Part shown: positions 19,192 to 28,417 of the stretch, in pieces
How positions within the stretch are numbered: the first letter of the stretch is position 1
Layout: each line of letters starts with the position of its first letter
Assembly (NCBI GenBank): GCA_913058265.1
Contig: CAJXPQ010000002.1
Span: 124,001-188,000, forward strand
Reading direction: 5' to 3'
Origin: an uncultured Oligoflexia bacterium
Lineage (GTDB): Bacteria > Bdellovibrionota > Bacteriovoracia > Bacteriovoracales > Bacteriovoracaceae
DNA length: 64,000 bases
Notes under the pieces: generated by a model
Told to the model about the DNA's origin: nothing
What the model saw: only the letters and a program-made list of their open reading frames with translations
Database searches by the model: none
Translations under genes and position numbers: made by a program

Positions 19192-22100
19192 TGGCCAAAA
19201 AAGAAATATTAATATTAAATCTTGTTGATGATCTAAGTGATTCTATGCTGAATTACTTTAAGGAATCATCAATCAATCTGGTTGTGAGATCAGAGGTTCA
19301 GGATATTGCTGAATTAGGTTATATTATAGTTTCTAACGAGGAAGAAGCAGGGGCCATCTCAAAAGAATATAATACTCTCAAAAATGATATCAAAGTCATT
19401 TGTTATTCAGATGTCAAAGAGATGAAAAACTATTTATTAGTAAATGGACGTCTTGTTATCGGGCCTAATTTCTCTGAGGAGGAACTTGGTAAATTCATAT
19501 TAAATAAGTTTTTTAATCAAAATTATAATATTCATTTAGATGAGAGTTTTGGATCAAGTCTAGAATCCATAAAGGATTTCAAGGTCACAAATCATCTTGC
19601 AATTGGACATGTTACTGATCAGCTTGCTGTTGATGCTTTTGAGCAAGGCTTTAATTTAGTTTCGATAAGAAGTTTTGTTGACCATATAATTTATTATTTC
19701 ACATATTTAAAACAGGTTGGAAAGGCCAGTGTTCCGTTCGAATTCGAATACGGACATAGTGAAGATTACTTTGCTATAAATGTACATGCTCCAGTAAAAG
19801 AGTTTGTTGCCGAATACTTAATTGATTCATTTGGCGATGTTAACTCAAAAGATCCTCTTAAGTATTTACTCGGGGTTGTTTCTAGGAGTTGTGACTTTCT
19901 AGATGTTACTTATATTGAAGATCCTTCTCGAGTGGCATTTACAGCGTTCTTTGCAAAACAGAATGTTAAAAAGATATCTGGATTATCATTTAATAATGTA
20001 TTAACAACAGCTCAAGTGTTAACTCAGTTAGATAAAAAAATAAAAGATTTTGTTCCAGAAGAGCAGAGTTCTATAGAGTTGGCAAAAAAACAAAGTAAAA
20101 TGCAGGATGAGCCTTTACCTGGTGGCTTTTTTGATGTTCTAGCGACTCCTCATCCTGACTCAATCCTGTCAAAAGATGTAAGTAAGACAAAAGAAATTAC
20201 CACTTTTGCTGCTGAAATGTTTGAGCAAAAATTCCCAGATACTGAACTCGGTGAGTTCTCAGTGGCAAGCTTAGATGAGTTGTTGTCCGATTTTCCCGAC
20301 CAAGAATTTATTCAAAATCTAACAGAAGATGATAAAAATCATTTGATAGATAGAGTCCAGAACAAAAACATTGTTGAAGCTCATGAAAAGGATATTGCGA
20401 AGGCCAGGGAAGAGCTTTTAGAGGATGATGACTTTGTAAGAGAGATCAATGACTCGATAACCACAGAATTAACTAATAAAGTTGTAGCTAAGTTAGACTC
20501 AAACATTTTAAATAATATCTTGTCGAGCTCCCCCCTACCAGTTTTTGATGGTGGAGATCCTTTTGCAACACCAATGCAAGCAGCCGAAAGAATATCCGAG
20601 CAAGTTTTTGATAAAATTGAAAATCCAGCAGAGGCTCAGGCTATTGCTATCGATATGGCAAAGAAAGCAGTCGATACATATATTGACCAGGAGCAACTGA
20701 AAGACTTTACTAATAATTTAGCAGACAAATTTACAGCAAGTTTTCCTGATGTATCAGCATCTCAGTTAGAAGTATTTAAAAATGTTTTAGAAACTCAAGC
20801 ACTAGGTACTGAGAAGGTTTCTTCAGAAGCTCCTAAAATTAAAGATCTACCAATATTTGGAAATGATGATCCATTTGCAACTGCAGGAGGAGAATTCATT
20901 GAACCAAATGTTGCAGCAGAGTCAATTGCAAAAAAAACAGCAGAGGCATTTTCTTCTCCACAAGAGCTGATGGACTTTACGGCCAATGCTGTTGCCGAAG
21001 CATCTGCTCAATATACAAATCCAGAGCAGGTACAAGATTTTGCAAATTTACTAATGTCGAATCTTGCTCCAAATCTTTCGAGTTTACCTGACGTTCAAAT
21101 GGATGCTTTTCAAGAACAGGTTCAAGATATAGCAACTGGTAATGCAGCAAAAAATGTATTACCACCGATGCCTGGAATACCAGTATTTACAGAGGATGAT
21201 CCTTTCGCATTTACAGCTGAAGCCTTCGCTGAACCAGCAAAAGCTGCAGTAGAATTAGCTGATAGAGCTGCTGAAGATTTTTCTACTCCAACTGAAATGC
21301 AATCTTTTGCTCTTAATATAGCCTTGCAAGCTCAGGGACAGTTTAGTACTCCTGAACAAGTTGACGATTTTGCGAATAGTCTTGCAGATCAGTTTGCTGA
21401 TCAATTTGAAAACGATGAACAAAGAGGGGCCTTTGCTGAGTCAGTTGCCGCACTAACAAATGGTGTTGGAGGTAACTTACCTGAAATGAGTGATGATCCT
21501 TTTGCAGTTGCTCCCAGTTTTGCAACTCCAGAAAAAGAAGATGATGCTGTGGTAATCTCAGGTCTCGTGGGTAGTGATGAATCAGCTGTAACTGTGACTG
21601 GAAGTAATGAAGATCCAGAGTCGGTCATCAATGTTAGTGGGAGTCCTACTGAAGCAGAAGGGTTTACTAATGTTAAGGGTGGTAAAGAGGATGCTGATGA
21701 TTTTATGCAAAAAATCTCAGGTATGGCAGTTGATAAAGATAAAAACTTTTCGACATCATTCTCAAACGCTTTTGATGATGATTCCAAAGGTCAATTTAAT
21801 TTAAAAAGTCTGTCCACTGAAGATCGTAAATCTAAAATGAATATTATGGTAAAGAGTACATTAGATAATGCTCCAGGACTAAAAGACACAGATTTAAAAG
21901 TTAAAGCTTATGTGAATAAATTAGCCCCTGGGAAGATTGATGCTGCTTTAAATGATTTCGCTTTGAACCTAGATAGTTCTATCGATGATTTAACAGCAGA
22001 GCAATTCTCAGAGTTTAAAGAAACGACCTTACCAACAGTACTTAGTGCTCTCGTAGAAGATGAAGAAAGTATCATGGCATTCAAAAGTGAACTTGAAGAT

Positions 22101-24128
22101 GTTAATAATTCTATTCAAGTCATCAGTGGTGGTAATGGGGACAATAATGATTTTCAACTAAAATTAAAACAGCGATTAGAAGATAAGATGTCTAAGCTTG
22201 ATGATGTTGAGAAAGTGAGTGGAAACTTTGTTGTTGCCGACAATCAGTTAAATGATGATAAAATGCAGCAGGTAATTAAAGATACAATGAAGGAAACCTT
22301 TGAAGAGGGGGTGAAATTTTCAAGCGATAATCCTGAAGCCCGCGATGCAAAAGAAAAAATTCTAATTAAAAACCTTTCGTCTTCGCTTGAAATGGATGAA
22401 GGAGATGTAGCACAAATTGTTAAGGGTGCTTCTGATAAAGCAAAAGAATTAGAACAACAAGCTATTACACAAAAAATGAATACATCTTCTGGGCAAGATA
22501 CAAAAGCTGAGGCTGAGCTGATATCGAAACTCAAACAAACAGAGATAGAAAATCAAAAATTAAAAGCTCAAGTTCAAGCATTATCCATACAAGCAGATGC
22601 ATCAAAGGCGACTGCAGATCAAGTACAAAAAGTAAGTGAGCTATCACAGGTTAATGATAAAGAGGTTCAAGTATCACTCCAAAATAGTGAGACAAGTGGT
22701 GATTCACCAATTAGTCTAGAGCCTACAATGAGTTCAGGAGAGCGAGAGAAATTACTTAAAACACTTGGAGATGGACGAACTCTATCTCGAATGGAATTGG
22801 AAAAGTTACAGCGAGCTCTTTCACAGGAGCAAGCGAGTATTGCAAAGGCAAAAAATGCAGAGACTAGCGCCAGAAGAGCTGAGATTGAAAATCAAAAACT
22901 AGAAGAAAACTTTAAATCAGAGTTAGCTAGAAGTAATAAAATTTTAAAAGTAAAAGATACTGTTCTTGAGAAAGCAAAAGAGTCGATGAAGAATATTGCT
23001 GCTAAAAAAGACAGAGAAATGTCGGAGCTTAAGAAACAAGTCAATATGCTTAATCAGCAACTTACAAGTGATAAGTCTACAGTTCTCTCTGCTCAGCTTA
23101 AGTCTGTGCTTGGAGATAAAGAGCAGTTAGAAAGACAAACAGAGGTTTATAAAAATAAGCTCGAAAGCATGTCAAAATCTATTGATGAGAATAAAAAAAC
23201 AGATAACTCGGCGGTACTTACTGAGGAGAATAGAGCACTCAAAGGTGTTAAGAATCAGTTGGAAAATAAACTTAATGCAGAAATGAGAAGTAAACGCTCA
23301 ATTGAGGAGCGCTTTCAAAAAGCTAAAAGCTTTGAAACCAAAGCAAGTTCAGAGCTTGTTTCTCTGAAGTCAGCTTTAAAATCTGCTGAGGGGCAGACTA
23401 GAATGCTGCAAACAAAAAATGAACAATTATTGAAGAACACGTCTCAGTTAAAGGCTAGCACCGGAGGAGTCTCTGGTAAGGAATTTGGGCTTCTAAAGGA
23501 TAGAAATGCGAAACTACATGAAAAGGTCTCATTTTTAAATGCCAAGCTAGCTGAGGCTACAAAAGTAAAAGCACCTGATCCAGTTGCAATAAATACTGCT
23601 GAACTTCAGAAGAAGACAATCGAGCTAGATAAGACTGTGAAAGAAGTTGATACCTTAAAAGAGAAGAATACTAAGCTTCAAGAGATGATAGAAAAACTTA
23701 AAAGTGAAAATGATCATATGGTAGTTAAGGATGTCGATCCAGCAAAGGTGGCGGAAGTTCAAGCTGCAAAAGATGATAAGGCCGAAGCTGCTGCCGATAA
23801 GGAGCTGGCTCAGCTTAAAACGCAAAATGAAGAGTTACAGGCAAAGATACAGGCAATGGCAGTTAAGTTGAAGAAAGCAAGTGAAGTGCCGGAGAAAAAA
23901 GAGGAAGATAAGTCACCAGCTGAGCAAAGGTTAGAGCAGAGTGTTAAAAGTATGAGCCAAGAGTTGACTAAAGCAAAGACAGTGGCAGCAGACTTTAAGA
24001 AAGAGTCTATGCAGGCATCGAAAGAAGTTACAGGTCTAAAGAATAAACTGGCACAGATGAAAAAAGCTTTGGAGAGGTCTGAGGCCTTGGCTAAGAAAGC
24101 AGGAGCAGCTAAGAAAAAAGCCGCATAA
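19191..24128 (+). CDS. Giant repeat and coiled-coil protein of unknown function
   Basis: A 1645-residue cytosolic protein; no signal peptide or membrane segment. Residues 1-240 form a globular domain beginning with a strand KEILILNLVDDLSDSML that resembles a receiver-like fold, though I cannot confirm it. Residues ~449-770 hold three ~104-110-residue tandem repeats, each opening with (L/I)P(V/I)F-x3-DPFA, plus a partial fourth. Residues ~785-830 contain short beta motifs (VVISG, VTVTG, INVSG, NVKG). Residues ~1090-1640 are a long heptad-rich coiled coil ending in KKAGAAKKKAA. It is a likely scaffold or cell-pole/cytoskeletal organiser, judged by architecture only. It is coupled by TAATG to a degenerate HD-GYP protein. 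I know of no named homologue. Confidence 0.85.
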   Translation: MAKKEILILNLVDDLSDSMLNYFKESSINLVVRSEVQDIAELGYIIVSNEEEAGAISKEYNTLKNDIKVICYSDVKEMKNYLLVNGRLVIGPNFSEEELGKFILNKFFNQNYNIHLDESFGSSLESIKDFKVTNHLAIGHVTDQLAVDAFEQGFNLVSIRSFVDHIIYYFTYLKQVGKASVPFEFEYGHSEDYFAINVHAPVKEFVAEYLIDSFGDVNSKDPLKYLLGVVSRSCDFLDVTYIEDPSRVAFTAFFAKQNVKKISGLSFNNVLTTAQVLTQLDKKIKDFVPEEQSSIELAKKQSKMQDEPLPGGFFDVLATPHPDSILSKDVSKTKEITTFAAEMFEQKFPDTELGEFSVASLDELLSDFPDQEFIQNLTEDDKNHLIDRVQNKNIVEAHEKDIAKAREELLEDDDFVREINDSITTELTNKVVAKLDSNILNNILSSSPLPVFDGGDPFATPMQAAERISEQVFDKIENPAEAQAIAIDMAKKAVDTYIDQEQLKDFTNNLADKFTASFPDVSASQLEVFKNVLETQALGTEKVSSEAPKIKDLPIFGNDDPFATAGGEFIEPNVAAESIAKKTAEAFSSPQELMDFTANAVAEASAQYTNPEQVQDFANLLMSNLAPNLSSLPDVQMDAFQEQVQDIATGNAAKNVLPPMPGIPVFTEDDPFAFTAEAFAEPAKAAVELADRAAEDFSTPTEMQSFALNIALQAQGQFSTPEQVDDFANSLADQFADQFENDEQRGAFAESVAALTNGVGGNLPEMSDDPFAVAPSFATPEKEDDAVVISGLVGSDESAVTVTGSNEDPESVINVSGSPTEAEGFTNVKGGKEDADDFMQKISGMAVDKDKNFSTSFSNAFDDDSKGQFNLKSLSTEDRKSKMNIMVKSTLDNAPGLKDTDLKVKAYVNKLAPGKIDAALNDFALNLDSSIDDLTAEQFSEFKETTLPTVLSALVEDEESIMAFKSELEDVNNSIQVISGGNGDNNDFQLKLKQRLEDKMSKLDDVEKVSGNFVVADNQLNDDKMQQVIKDTMKETFEEGVKFSSDNPEARDAKEKILIKNLSSSLEMDEGDVAQIVKGASDKAKELEQQAITQKMNTSSGQDTKAEAELISKLKQTEIENQKLKAQVQALSIQADASKATADQVQKVSELSQVNDKEVQVSLQNSETSGDSPISLEPTMSSGEREKLLKTLGDGRTLSRMELEKLQRALSQEQASIAKAKNAETSARRAEIENQKLEENFKSELARSNKILKVKDTVLEKAKESMKNIAAKKDREMSELKKQVNMLNQQLTSDKSTVLSAQLKSVLGDKEQLERQTEVYKNKLESMSKSIDENKKTDNSAVLTEENRALKGVKNQLENKLNAEMRSKRSIEERFQKAKSFETKASSELVSLKSALKSAEGQTRMLQTKNEQLLKNTSQLKASTGGVSGKEFGLLKDRNAKLHEKVSFLNAKLAEATKVKAPDPVAINTAELQKKTIELDKTVKEVDTLKEKNTKLQEMIEKLKSENDHMVVKDVDPAKVAEVQAAKDDKAEAAADKELAQLKTQNEELQAKIQAMAVKLKKASEVPEKKEEDKSPAEQRLEQSVKSMSQELTKAKTVAADFKKESMQASKEVTGLKNKLAQMKKALERSEALAKKAGAAKKKAA
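20535..21540 (+). repeat. Tandem ~105-residue protein repeats within the giant protein
   Basis: Repeat units begin at residue 449 (LPVFDGGDPFATP), 553 (LPIFGNDDPFATA), 663 (IPVFTEDDPFAFT), and about 768 (DDPFAVA, incomplete). Each contains a helical segment with (E/D)Q-(L/V)-x-DF(A/T)N and a following F-x-x-x-V. Period lengths are 104, 110 and about 105 residues. The copies are diverged at nucleotide level, so this is old duplication rather than recent slippage. Confidence 0.75.
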
Positions 24129-24189
24129 GAGTAATTTTTTATTGTCATTCTTAGTAATAAATCTTATAAATATCATCAGATTATATTTT

Positions 24190-24274
24190 GCTCGAGTGGT
24201 GGAATTGGTAGACACGCCAGACTTAGGATCTGGTGCCGTAAGGTGTGAAGGTTCAAGTCCTTTCTCGAGCACCA
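24190..24274 (+). tRNA. tRNA-Leu (anticodon UAG)
   Basis: Acceptor stem GCTCGAG pairs with CTCGAGC before an encoded ACCA. D-arm, anticodon stem CCAGA/TCTGG around the loop CTTAGGA (anticodon TAG at 24224-24226), a long variable arm typical of class II tRNAs, and T-arm GGTTCAAGTCC are all present. 85 bases including CCA. A terminator follows at once. Confidence 0.96.
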
Positions 24275-24290
24275 TAATATTTATCTAAAA

Positions 24291-24318
24291 AAAACCTTCC
24301 CTTGCGGAAGGTTTTTTT
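24291..24318 (+). terminator. Intrinsic terminator after tRNA-Leu
   Basis: AAAACCTTCC (24291-24300) pairs with GGAAGGTTTT (24306-24315) across a CTTGC loop, followed by more T. It ends the tRNA transcript. Confidence 0.9.
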
Positions 24319-24530
24319 GTTTTTGGAAGGTAGTAGTCTTAAAAGCTACTAGTTATTTCAGTGGCTTATGTCCCCCGTGACTTAAGATGTCAGAGTGTCA
24401 GAATGTCATACTATTCACAAAGCTAATTCCAAGTACGTATTCTAAAGTTAGTTAAGAGAGATCATAGTCACCCAAAGAAGTGGTGAAACTTAAAAGCTAA
24501 CTAATAGAACAATTGTTCGATGATAAAAAT

Positions 24531-25052
24531 ATGAAATTTTTAATGACGGTAATGTTTATCTTAACTAGTCACAGTGCATTTGCACTAAGTGAAGCAGATA
24601 CACTAAGTGTAGATATCGTTGACTTTGATACCAGAGGCTTAACTGACAAGGATATTACTAAGCATGGCTTTAAAAATGGTTATGGAGATGCAGAATTTGC
24701 TTTGCGCTTTACTGCGAATACAAGGTCTCCATATTATATCTCATTTGTGAAAGAGATTGAAATAGATGAATCTACTGAGAGCATTTCAATTACGATGCAA
24801 GAACTTGTAGACGATGTAATTGAACAGAATAAGCGCCGAAATCTTTCTAGGGAAGAGGCAATTAACCTTTTGACCACATGGAAGGCTACGACACATCATG
24901 TCAAATATGACTGGGCAGACTTTCCACAGGGATTTTACAGTGTATTTGTTGGTAAGACGGATAAAAAGGTTAATCTCAGCGAGTTAACAGAAGTATCAAT
25001 GGATGATAGAGAGAAAGGTATTTCTCTCGATTTAGAAATTTCAGTGAAGTAA
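24531..25052 (+). CDS. Secreted protein of unknown function
   Basis: About 173 residues starting at the ATG at 24531, which gives a compact signal peptide (MKFLMTVMFILTSHSAFA) ending in a good AFA cleavage site. An upstream in-frame ATG at 24513 would add six charged residues. Neither start has a strong ribosome-binding site. The mature protein is acidic, with no cysteines and no motif I recognise. It stands alone between the tRNA terminator and another short secreted-protein gene. Confidence 0.7.
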   Translation: MKFLMTVMFILTSHSAFALSEADTLSVDIVDFDTRGLTDKDITKHGFKNGYGDAEFALRFTANTRSPYYISFVKEIEIDESTESISITMQELVDDVIEQNKRRNLSREEAINLLTTWKATTHHVKYDWADFPQGFYSVFVGKTDKKVNLSELTEVSMDDREKGISLDLEISVK

Positions 25053-25221
25053 ATTAAAAAAAATATTTAATATCTTGATCAAAGGTTTCGGTTTTCAGCC
25101 GGGACTTGTTTGTTTGAAATTCTTTTAACCTTACTTAATAAAGACATAACTTATACTTAACAAAAGGTATTGCCTGATTCCTGTCCTAGTGGTTTGATTA
25201 ATAAAAACTAAGGAGAAACAC

Positions 25222-25677
25222 ATGAAAAAACTATTTATTGTTTTAGCATTAATCAGTTCACAGGCTTTTGCTGTAAACTATCAATCAAACACTAGTAACT
25301 TTGTCATTTCTGATATGGCCAGAGACGGTTCAAGAGTTTATTACAATTGCGATTCTGTAGAAGATAAAGTTGAAAAACTTTTAACTGATATGGGTGCAAT
25401 TGTTAAAAATGTTCGCTGTTCAGGTGGAATTGACCGTAACTCAAGGATTTTTACTCCTGCATTTGTAAGAGTTAGCTACGATACATTGAGTTCAGAGATT
25501 GCTGGGAATGTTTCAGCAAGTATTATGACAGTAAATTTAAACGAGAGATCGAACTGTCATATAAATAATACTGTATTTAAAGCAGTAAAAAAGAATTTTG
25601 AAATCTCATCAGTTAACATGAGATCTTGTTTTAGACCAAGTCAAAGAACAATGATTCAAGTTGATGTTTTAAAGTAA
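25222..25677 (+). CDS. Small secreted protein of unknown function
   Basis: A 151-residue protein with a clear signal peptide (MKKLFIVLALISSQAFA). The mature chain of ~134 residues has four cysteines (NCDS, RCSGG, NCHI, SCFR), probably two disulfides in the periplasm, and alternating beta-like segments. The start is secure: AAGGAG lies nine bases upstream. I recognise no family. It is a single-gene unit, judging by the long upstream gap and the opposing gene downstream. Confidence 0.78.
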   Translation: MKKLFIVLALISSQAFAVNYQSNTSNFVISDMARDGSRVYYNCDSVEDKVEKLLTDMGAIVKNVRCSGGIDRNSRIFTPAFVRVSYDTLSSEIAGNVSASIMTVNLNERSNCHINNTVFKAVKKNFEISSVNMRSCFRPSQRTMIQVDVLK

Positions 25678-25698
25678 TTAAATTGATAAAGAGATGGG

Positions 25699-26328
25699 TT
25701 AGGAATAGCCCATCTTCTTTTTTTCTTTAGCAAAAATATCCCTCGTAACTAAGTGTGCTACCTGGAATATATCAAAGTTCTTCATCAAATCATCAGATAC
25801 AGCTTTCCCTTCGATAACTCGTAAGGCGTAGGCAATTGCTTCGAAAGTACATAGGCCAAATTCACTTTTCTGCCTACGTAGTAAATATTTTGTTTTCTCT
25901 GATAACGAGAGTTTTACCTGGGGAATACTATCGAGAAGCTTTTCTCTTCTATATACTTTTTTAGCTTGTCTCCATGTTCCATCGGGTACGATCAAATTAA
26001 TAGGTTTATTGAAACTCTCTAAAAACTTGGGAGTTAACTCTTTTGCGTCATCACTTGGATAGAGAAAAAGTGGTTGGTAGCTCTCGTGGTCAATAAAAGA
26101 TTCCTCGATTTGTGTATCCTTATGGCCTCGTTCAAAGTATTGCGTATTTGAGAGTGATTTAAGTGCAAGGTGAGCGGTGTTACTAGGGAGAGTCATCTCT
26201 TTCTTATAGATTATGATACTGACCTTAGTTGCTAATGATAGAGAGCTAATTTTTTTACAAAAACAATCCTCTTTGTGGACAAAACAGCTTTTACATCGGG
26301 GTTTAATAATTGAATCTCTAATAGACAT
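25699..26328 (-). CDS. DTW-domain protein, tRNA aminocarboxypropyltransferase-like, copy 1
   Basis: A 209-residue protein of the DTW/TDD family, whose characterised members (TapT, DTWD1/2) add the 3-amino-3-carboxypropyl group of SAM to tRNA uridines. It has the N-terminal cysteine cluster CKSCFVHKEDCFCK (likely metal site) and the motif VPDGTWRQAKKV (family D-G-T-W-x-x-A). The ordering of the C-terminal segment, FGLCTFEAIAYALRVIEG, also fits. A second family member is at 47093-47671, so the genome has at least two. The tRNA site modified is not readable from sequence. Transcribed alone, upstream of nothing obvious; a terminator serving hflC lies just behind it. Confidence 0.85.
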   Translation of the reverse strand: MSIRDSIIKPRCKSCFVHKEDCFCKKISSLSLATKVSIIIYKKEMTLPSNTAHLALKSLSNTQYFERGHKDTQIEESFIDHESYQPLFLYPSDDAKELTPKFLESFNKPINLIVPDGTWRQAKKVYRREKLLDSIPQVKLSLSEKTKYLLRRQKSEFGLCTFEAIAYALRVIEGKAVSDDLMKNFDIFQVAHLVTRDIFAKEKKKMGYS

Positions 26329-26361
26329 TTTTTGAATGTAGTTAAAAAGACATGATTGGTA

Positions 26362-26387
26362 AAGAAAAAGGCCGCATAAGCGGCCTT
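26362..26387 (-). terminator. Intrinsic terminator of the hflKC operon
   Basis: On the minus strand AAGGCCGC and GCGGCCTT (26368-26375 and 26380-26387) pair across a 4-base loop and are followed by TTTTTCTTT. It lies eight bases past the hflC stop. Confidence 0.9.
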
Positions 26388-26394
26388 ATAATGA

Positions 26395-27354
26395 TTATAG
26401 AAATTTAAAAAATTGTGAATCAGTTGATAGAATCATCTTTGAATCACTTTTAATTGATTTTTTATAGGCCTGCATAGATCTTAAGAATTTATAAAAACCA
26501 GGATCTGAATTTAGAGACTTAGCATATATTGCTGTTGACGTGGCCTCGGCCTTACCTTTAATTGTTTCAGCTTCTTTGTAGGCTATAGACTCTATTTCTT
26601 TAAGGTCTTTGGCTATTCTTCCTTCAATCTTAGCTTTCTCCCCTTTACCAATAGATCTAATTTTTTGGGCTATTCTTGTTCGCTCAGATATCATTCTCTC
26701 GTACACTTTCTTTTCAACAGATTCTTCGTAAGAAATTCTTCTTAATTGAACATCAATGAGCTTGATACCTAGTCCAGTTAATTCTTTATCAGCTTGTCTA
26801 ACAATCATTTGACTAAGTTCTTCTCTCCCAATAGAGATACTTTCAATATCACCACTGATTTCCTCTTCTAGGATAAACTCACCTTTGGCTTTTTTATCTT
26901 GGATACGTGCTCTTTGCTCTTGTACTGAAGCTAAAATTGCATTTGAGTTTCTCACTCCTTCAACAAGATTATGTCCTGAAATTATATCCCTGGTATGACC
27001 ATCGATAATGGTATCAAGTCTTGCCTGTGCACCTTGTTCATTCTGTACTGTTTGAATAAACTTTAATGCATCAATAACCATCCAACGAGCAGTGGTGTCT
27101 ACTTTGATATACTTCTTATCCTTAGTTGGGATTTGATTTGGATATCCATCCCAGTTAAGAATTCTTTTATCAACATAACGAACATCTTGAGTTATGGGGA
27201 TTTTAAAGTGAACACCGGCTTTTGTAATTGGTTGACCAACGGGCTTCCCAAATTGGGTCACGATAGCTTGCTTTCCTTCCGTCAAAATAAAGATAGAAGA
27301 GTTAAGTACGAAAAAAATTAAGATTGAAACGATAATTAAAATATTTGTTTTCAT
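26395..27354 (-). CDS. hflC: HflC, SPFH-domain modulator of FtsH
   Basis: A 319-residue inner-membrane protein: one membrane anchor (residues 4-25), then the SPFH/band-7 domain (GKQAIVTQFGKPVGQPITKAG, then WMVIDALKF) and a long helical region with Ala/Glu-rich coiled coil (AKIEGRIAKDLKEIESIAYK). HflC and HflK assemble into a large periplasmic cage around the FtsH protease and modulate membrane-protein turnover. Gene order hflK-hflC and the TAATG overlap at 27354 support the assignment, because stoichiometric partners are usually coupled. The conserved SDPGFYKFLRSMQAY segment near the C-terminus matches HflC proteins. Confidence 0.92.
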   Translation of the reverse strand: MKTNILIIVSILIFFVLNSSIFILTEGKQAIVTQFGKPVGQPITKAGVHFKIPITQDVRYVDKRILNWDGYPNQIPTKDKKYIKVDTTARWMVIDALKFIQTVQNEQGAQARLDTIIDGHTRDIISGHNLVEGVRNSNAILASVQEQRARIQDKKAKGEFILEEEISGDIESISIGREELSQMIVRQADKELTGLGIKLIDVQLRRISYEESVEKKVYERMISERTRIAQKIRSIGKGEKAKIEGRIAKDLKEIESIAYKEAETIKGKAEATSTAIYAKSLNSDPGFYKFLRSMQAYKKSIKSDSKMILSTDSQFFKFL

Positions 27355-28349
27355 TATTTAGTTACTCCATTATTTCCAAAGACAGGAAGAAGTCCTTTCA
27401 CTTTACTATCAATAACTGTTACATCATTCATTTTTGAAAATACACTTTCCATAGTTTCAATGTATATTCTTTGCTTGGTAATCGCAGGAGCTTTTCTATA
27501 TTCTCTTGCAACTGACATAAAACGTTGGGCATCACCTTTTGCTCGGTTTACAATTTCGAATGCATACCCCTCAGCTTCTGATATCACTCTATCAGCTTTA
27601 CCTCTCGCCTCAGGAATAATTCTATTGTATGCCTCTTCAGCTTGGTTAAGCATTTTTTCTTGCTCTTGCTTTGCAGCGTTTACGTCATTAAAAGATGCTT
27701 GAACTGATCTTGGTGGGTTAACATCTTGAAGCTTGATCGATTTTATATTTACACCCATATCGTACTTGTCTAGGATTTCTTGCATCAACTTTTTAGCATC
27801 TGTTGCAATGATAACTCTTCCTGTTGTCAGAACCTCTGTAACAAGTTTGTCTCCAACGACTCTTCTCATAATCGACTCTGCTACGTCTCTTATGTTTGCA
27901 ACTGGCTGACTTGTTTTAAAAATAAATTTAAAGGGATCAGATATTTGATACTGAACAACCCATTGCACTTCTGCAACGTTTAAGTCTCCAGTAAGCATTA
28001 GTGATTCAGAGTCAAAATTCTGAGTTGAATACGTCGTTCTCTTTGAATTTGTATTCACAGTTCTAAAACCGAACTCTGCTTGTTGAACTATTTTTGTTTT
28101 TACTTTAATGACATCATCCACACCAAAAGGAATTTTAAAGTGAAGTCCAGGTTGAGTGTTGCCGAGATATTTTCCTAGTCTAGTCACTACCGCTTCTTCA
28201 TCAGGTTCTACGGTATAATAGGAACCAGTGATACCAATAATAATAGAAAAGCCTATTACAATAGGAACTAAGTATTTTTTTAGTTTCCCTAGGGCTTCCT
28301 CTACCAATTTATCGATATCGGGTGGCGTTTGGTTTTGTTGAAAACTCAT
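27354..28349 (-). CDS. hflK: HflK, SPFH-domain modulator of FtsH
   Basis: A 331-residue partner of HflC. A short proline-rich cytosolic N-terminus (QNQTPPDIDKLVEEAL) precedes a membrane segment at about residues 30-50, the SPFH domain (VEPDEEAVVTRLGKYLGNTQPGLHFKIPFG) and a helical tail. The typical HflK sequence INIKSIKLQDVNPPRSVQASFNDVN is present in near-identical form. I start at 28349 rather than 28361, because the GGAGGA site falls inside the first four codons of the longer version and sits correctly ahead of the second ATG. It is transcribed divergently from ogt. Confidence 0.92.
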   Translation of the reverse strand: MSFQQNQTPPDIDKLVEEALGKLKKYLVPIVIGFSIIIGITGSYYTVEPDEEAVVTRLGKYLGNTQPGLHFKIPFGVDDVIKVKTKIVQQAEFGFRTVNTNSKRTTYSTQNFDSESLMLTGDLNVAEVQWVVQYQISDPFKFIFKTSQPVANIRDVAESIMRRVVGDKLVTEVLTTGRVIIATDAKKLMQEILDKYDMGVNIKSIKLQDVNPPRSVQASFNDVNAAKQEQEKMLNQAEEAYNRIIPEARGKADRVISEAEGYAFEIVNRAKGDAQRFMSVAREYRKAPAITKQRIYIETMESVFSKMNDVTVIDSKVKGLLPVFGNNGVTK

Positions 28350-28417
28350 CTTTTCCTCCATTTAAATTTGTGCGAGTATTGTATGAGCATATAGCTCTTA
28401 ATGGCAATGAGGTTTTT

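Noticed and set aside
20977-21787. Minus-strand frames opposite the repeat region
   Set aside because: Created by biased codons of the Ala/Asp-rich repeats on the other strand.
24036-24275. Minus-strand open frame across tRNA-Leu
   Set aside because: It runs antisense through a tRNA and the end of the giant gene; an artefact of stop-free sequence.
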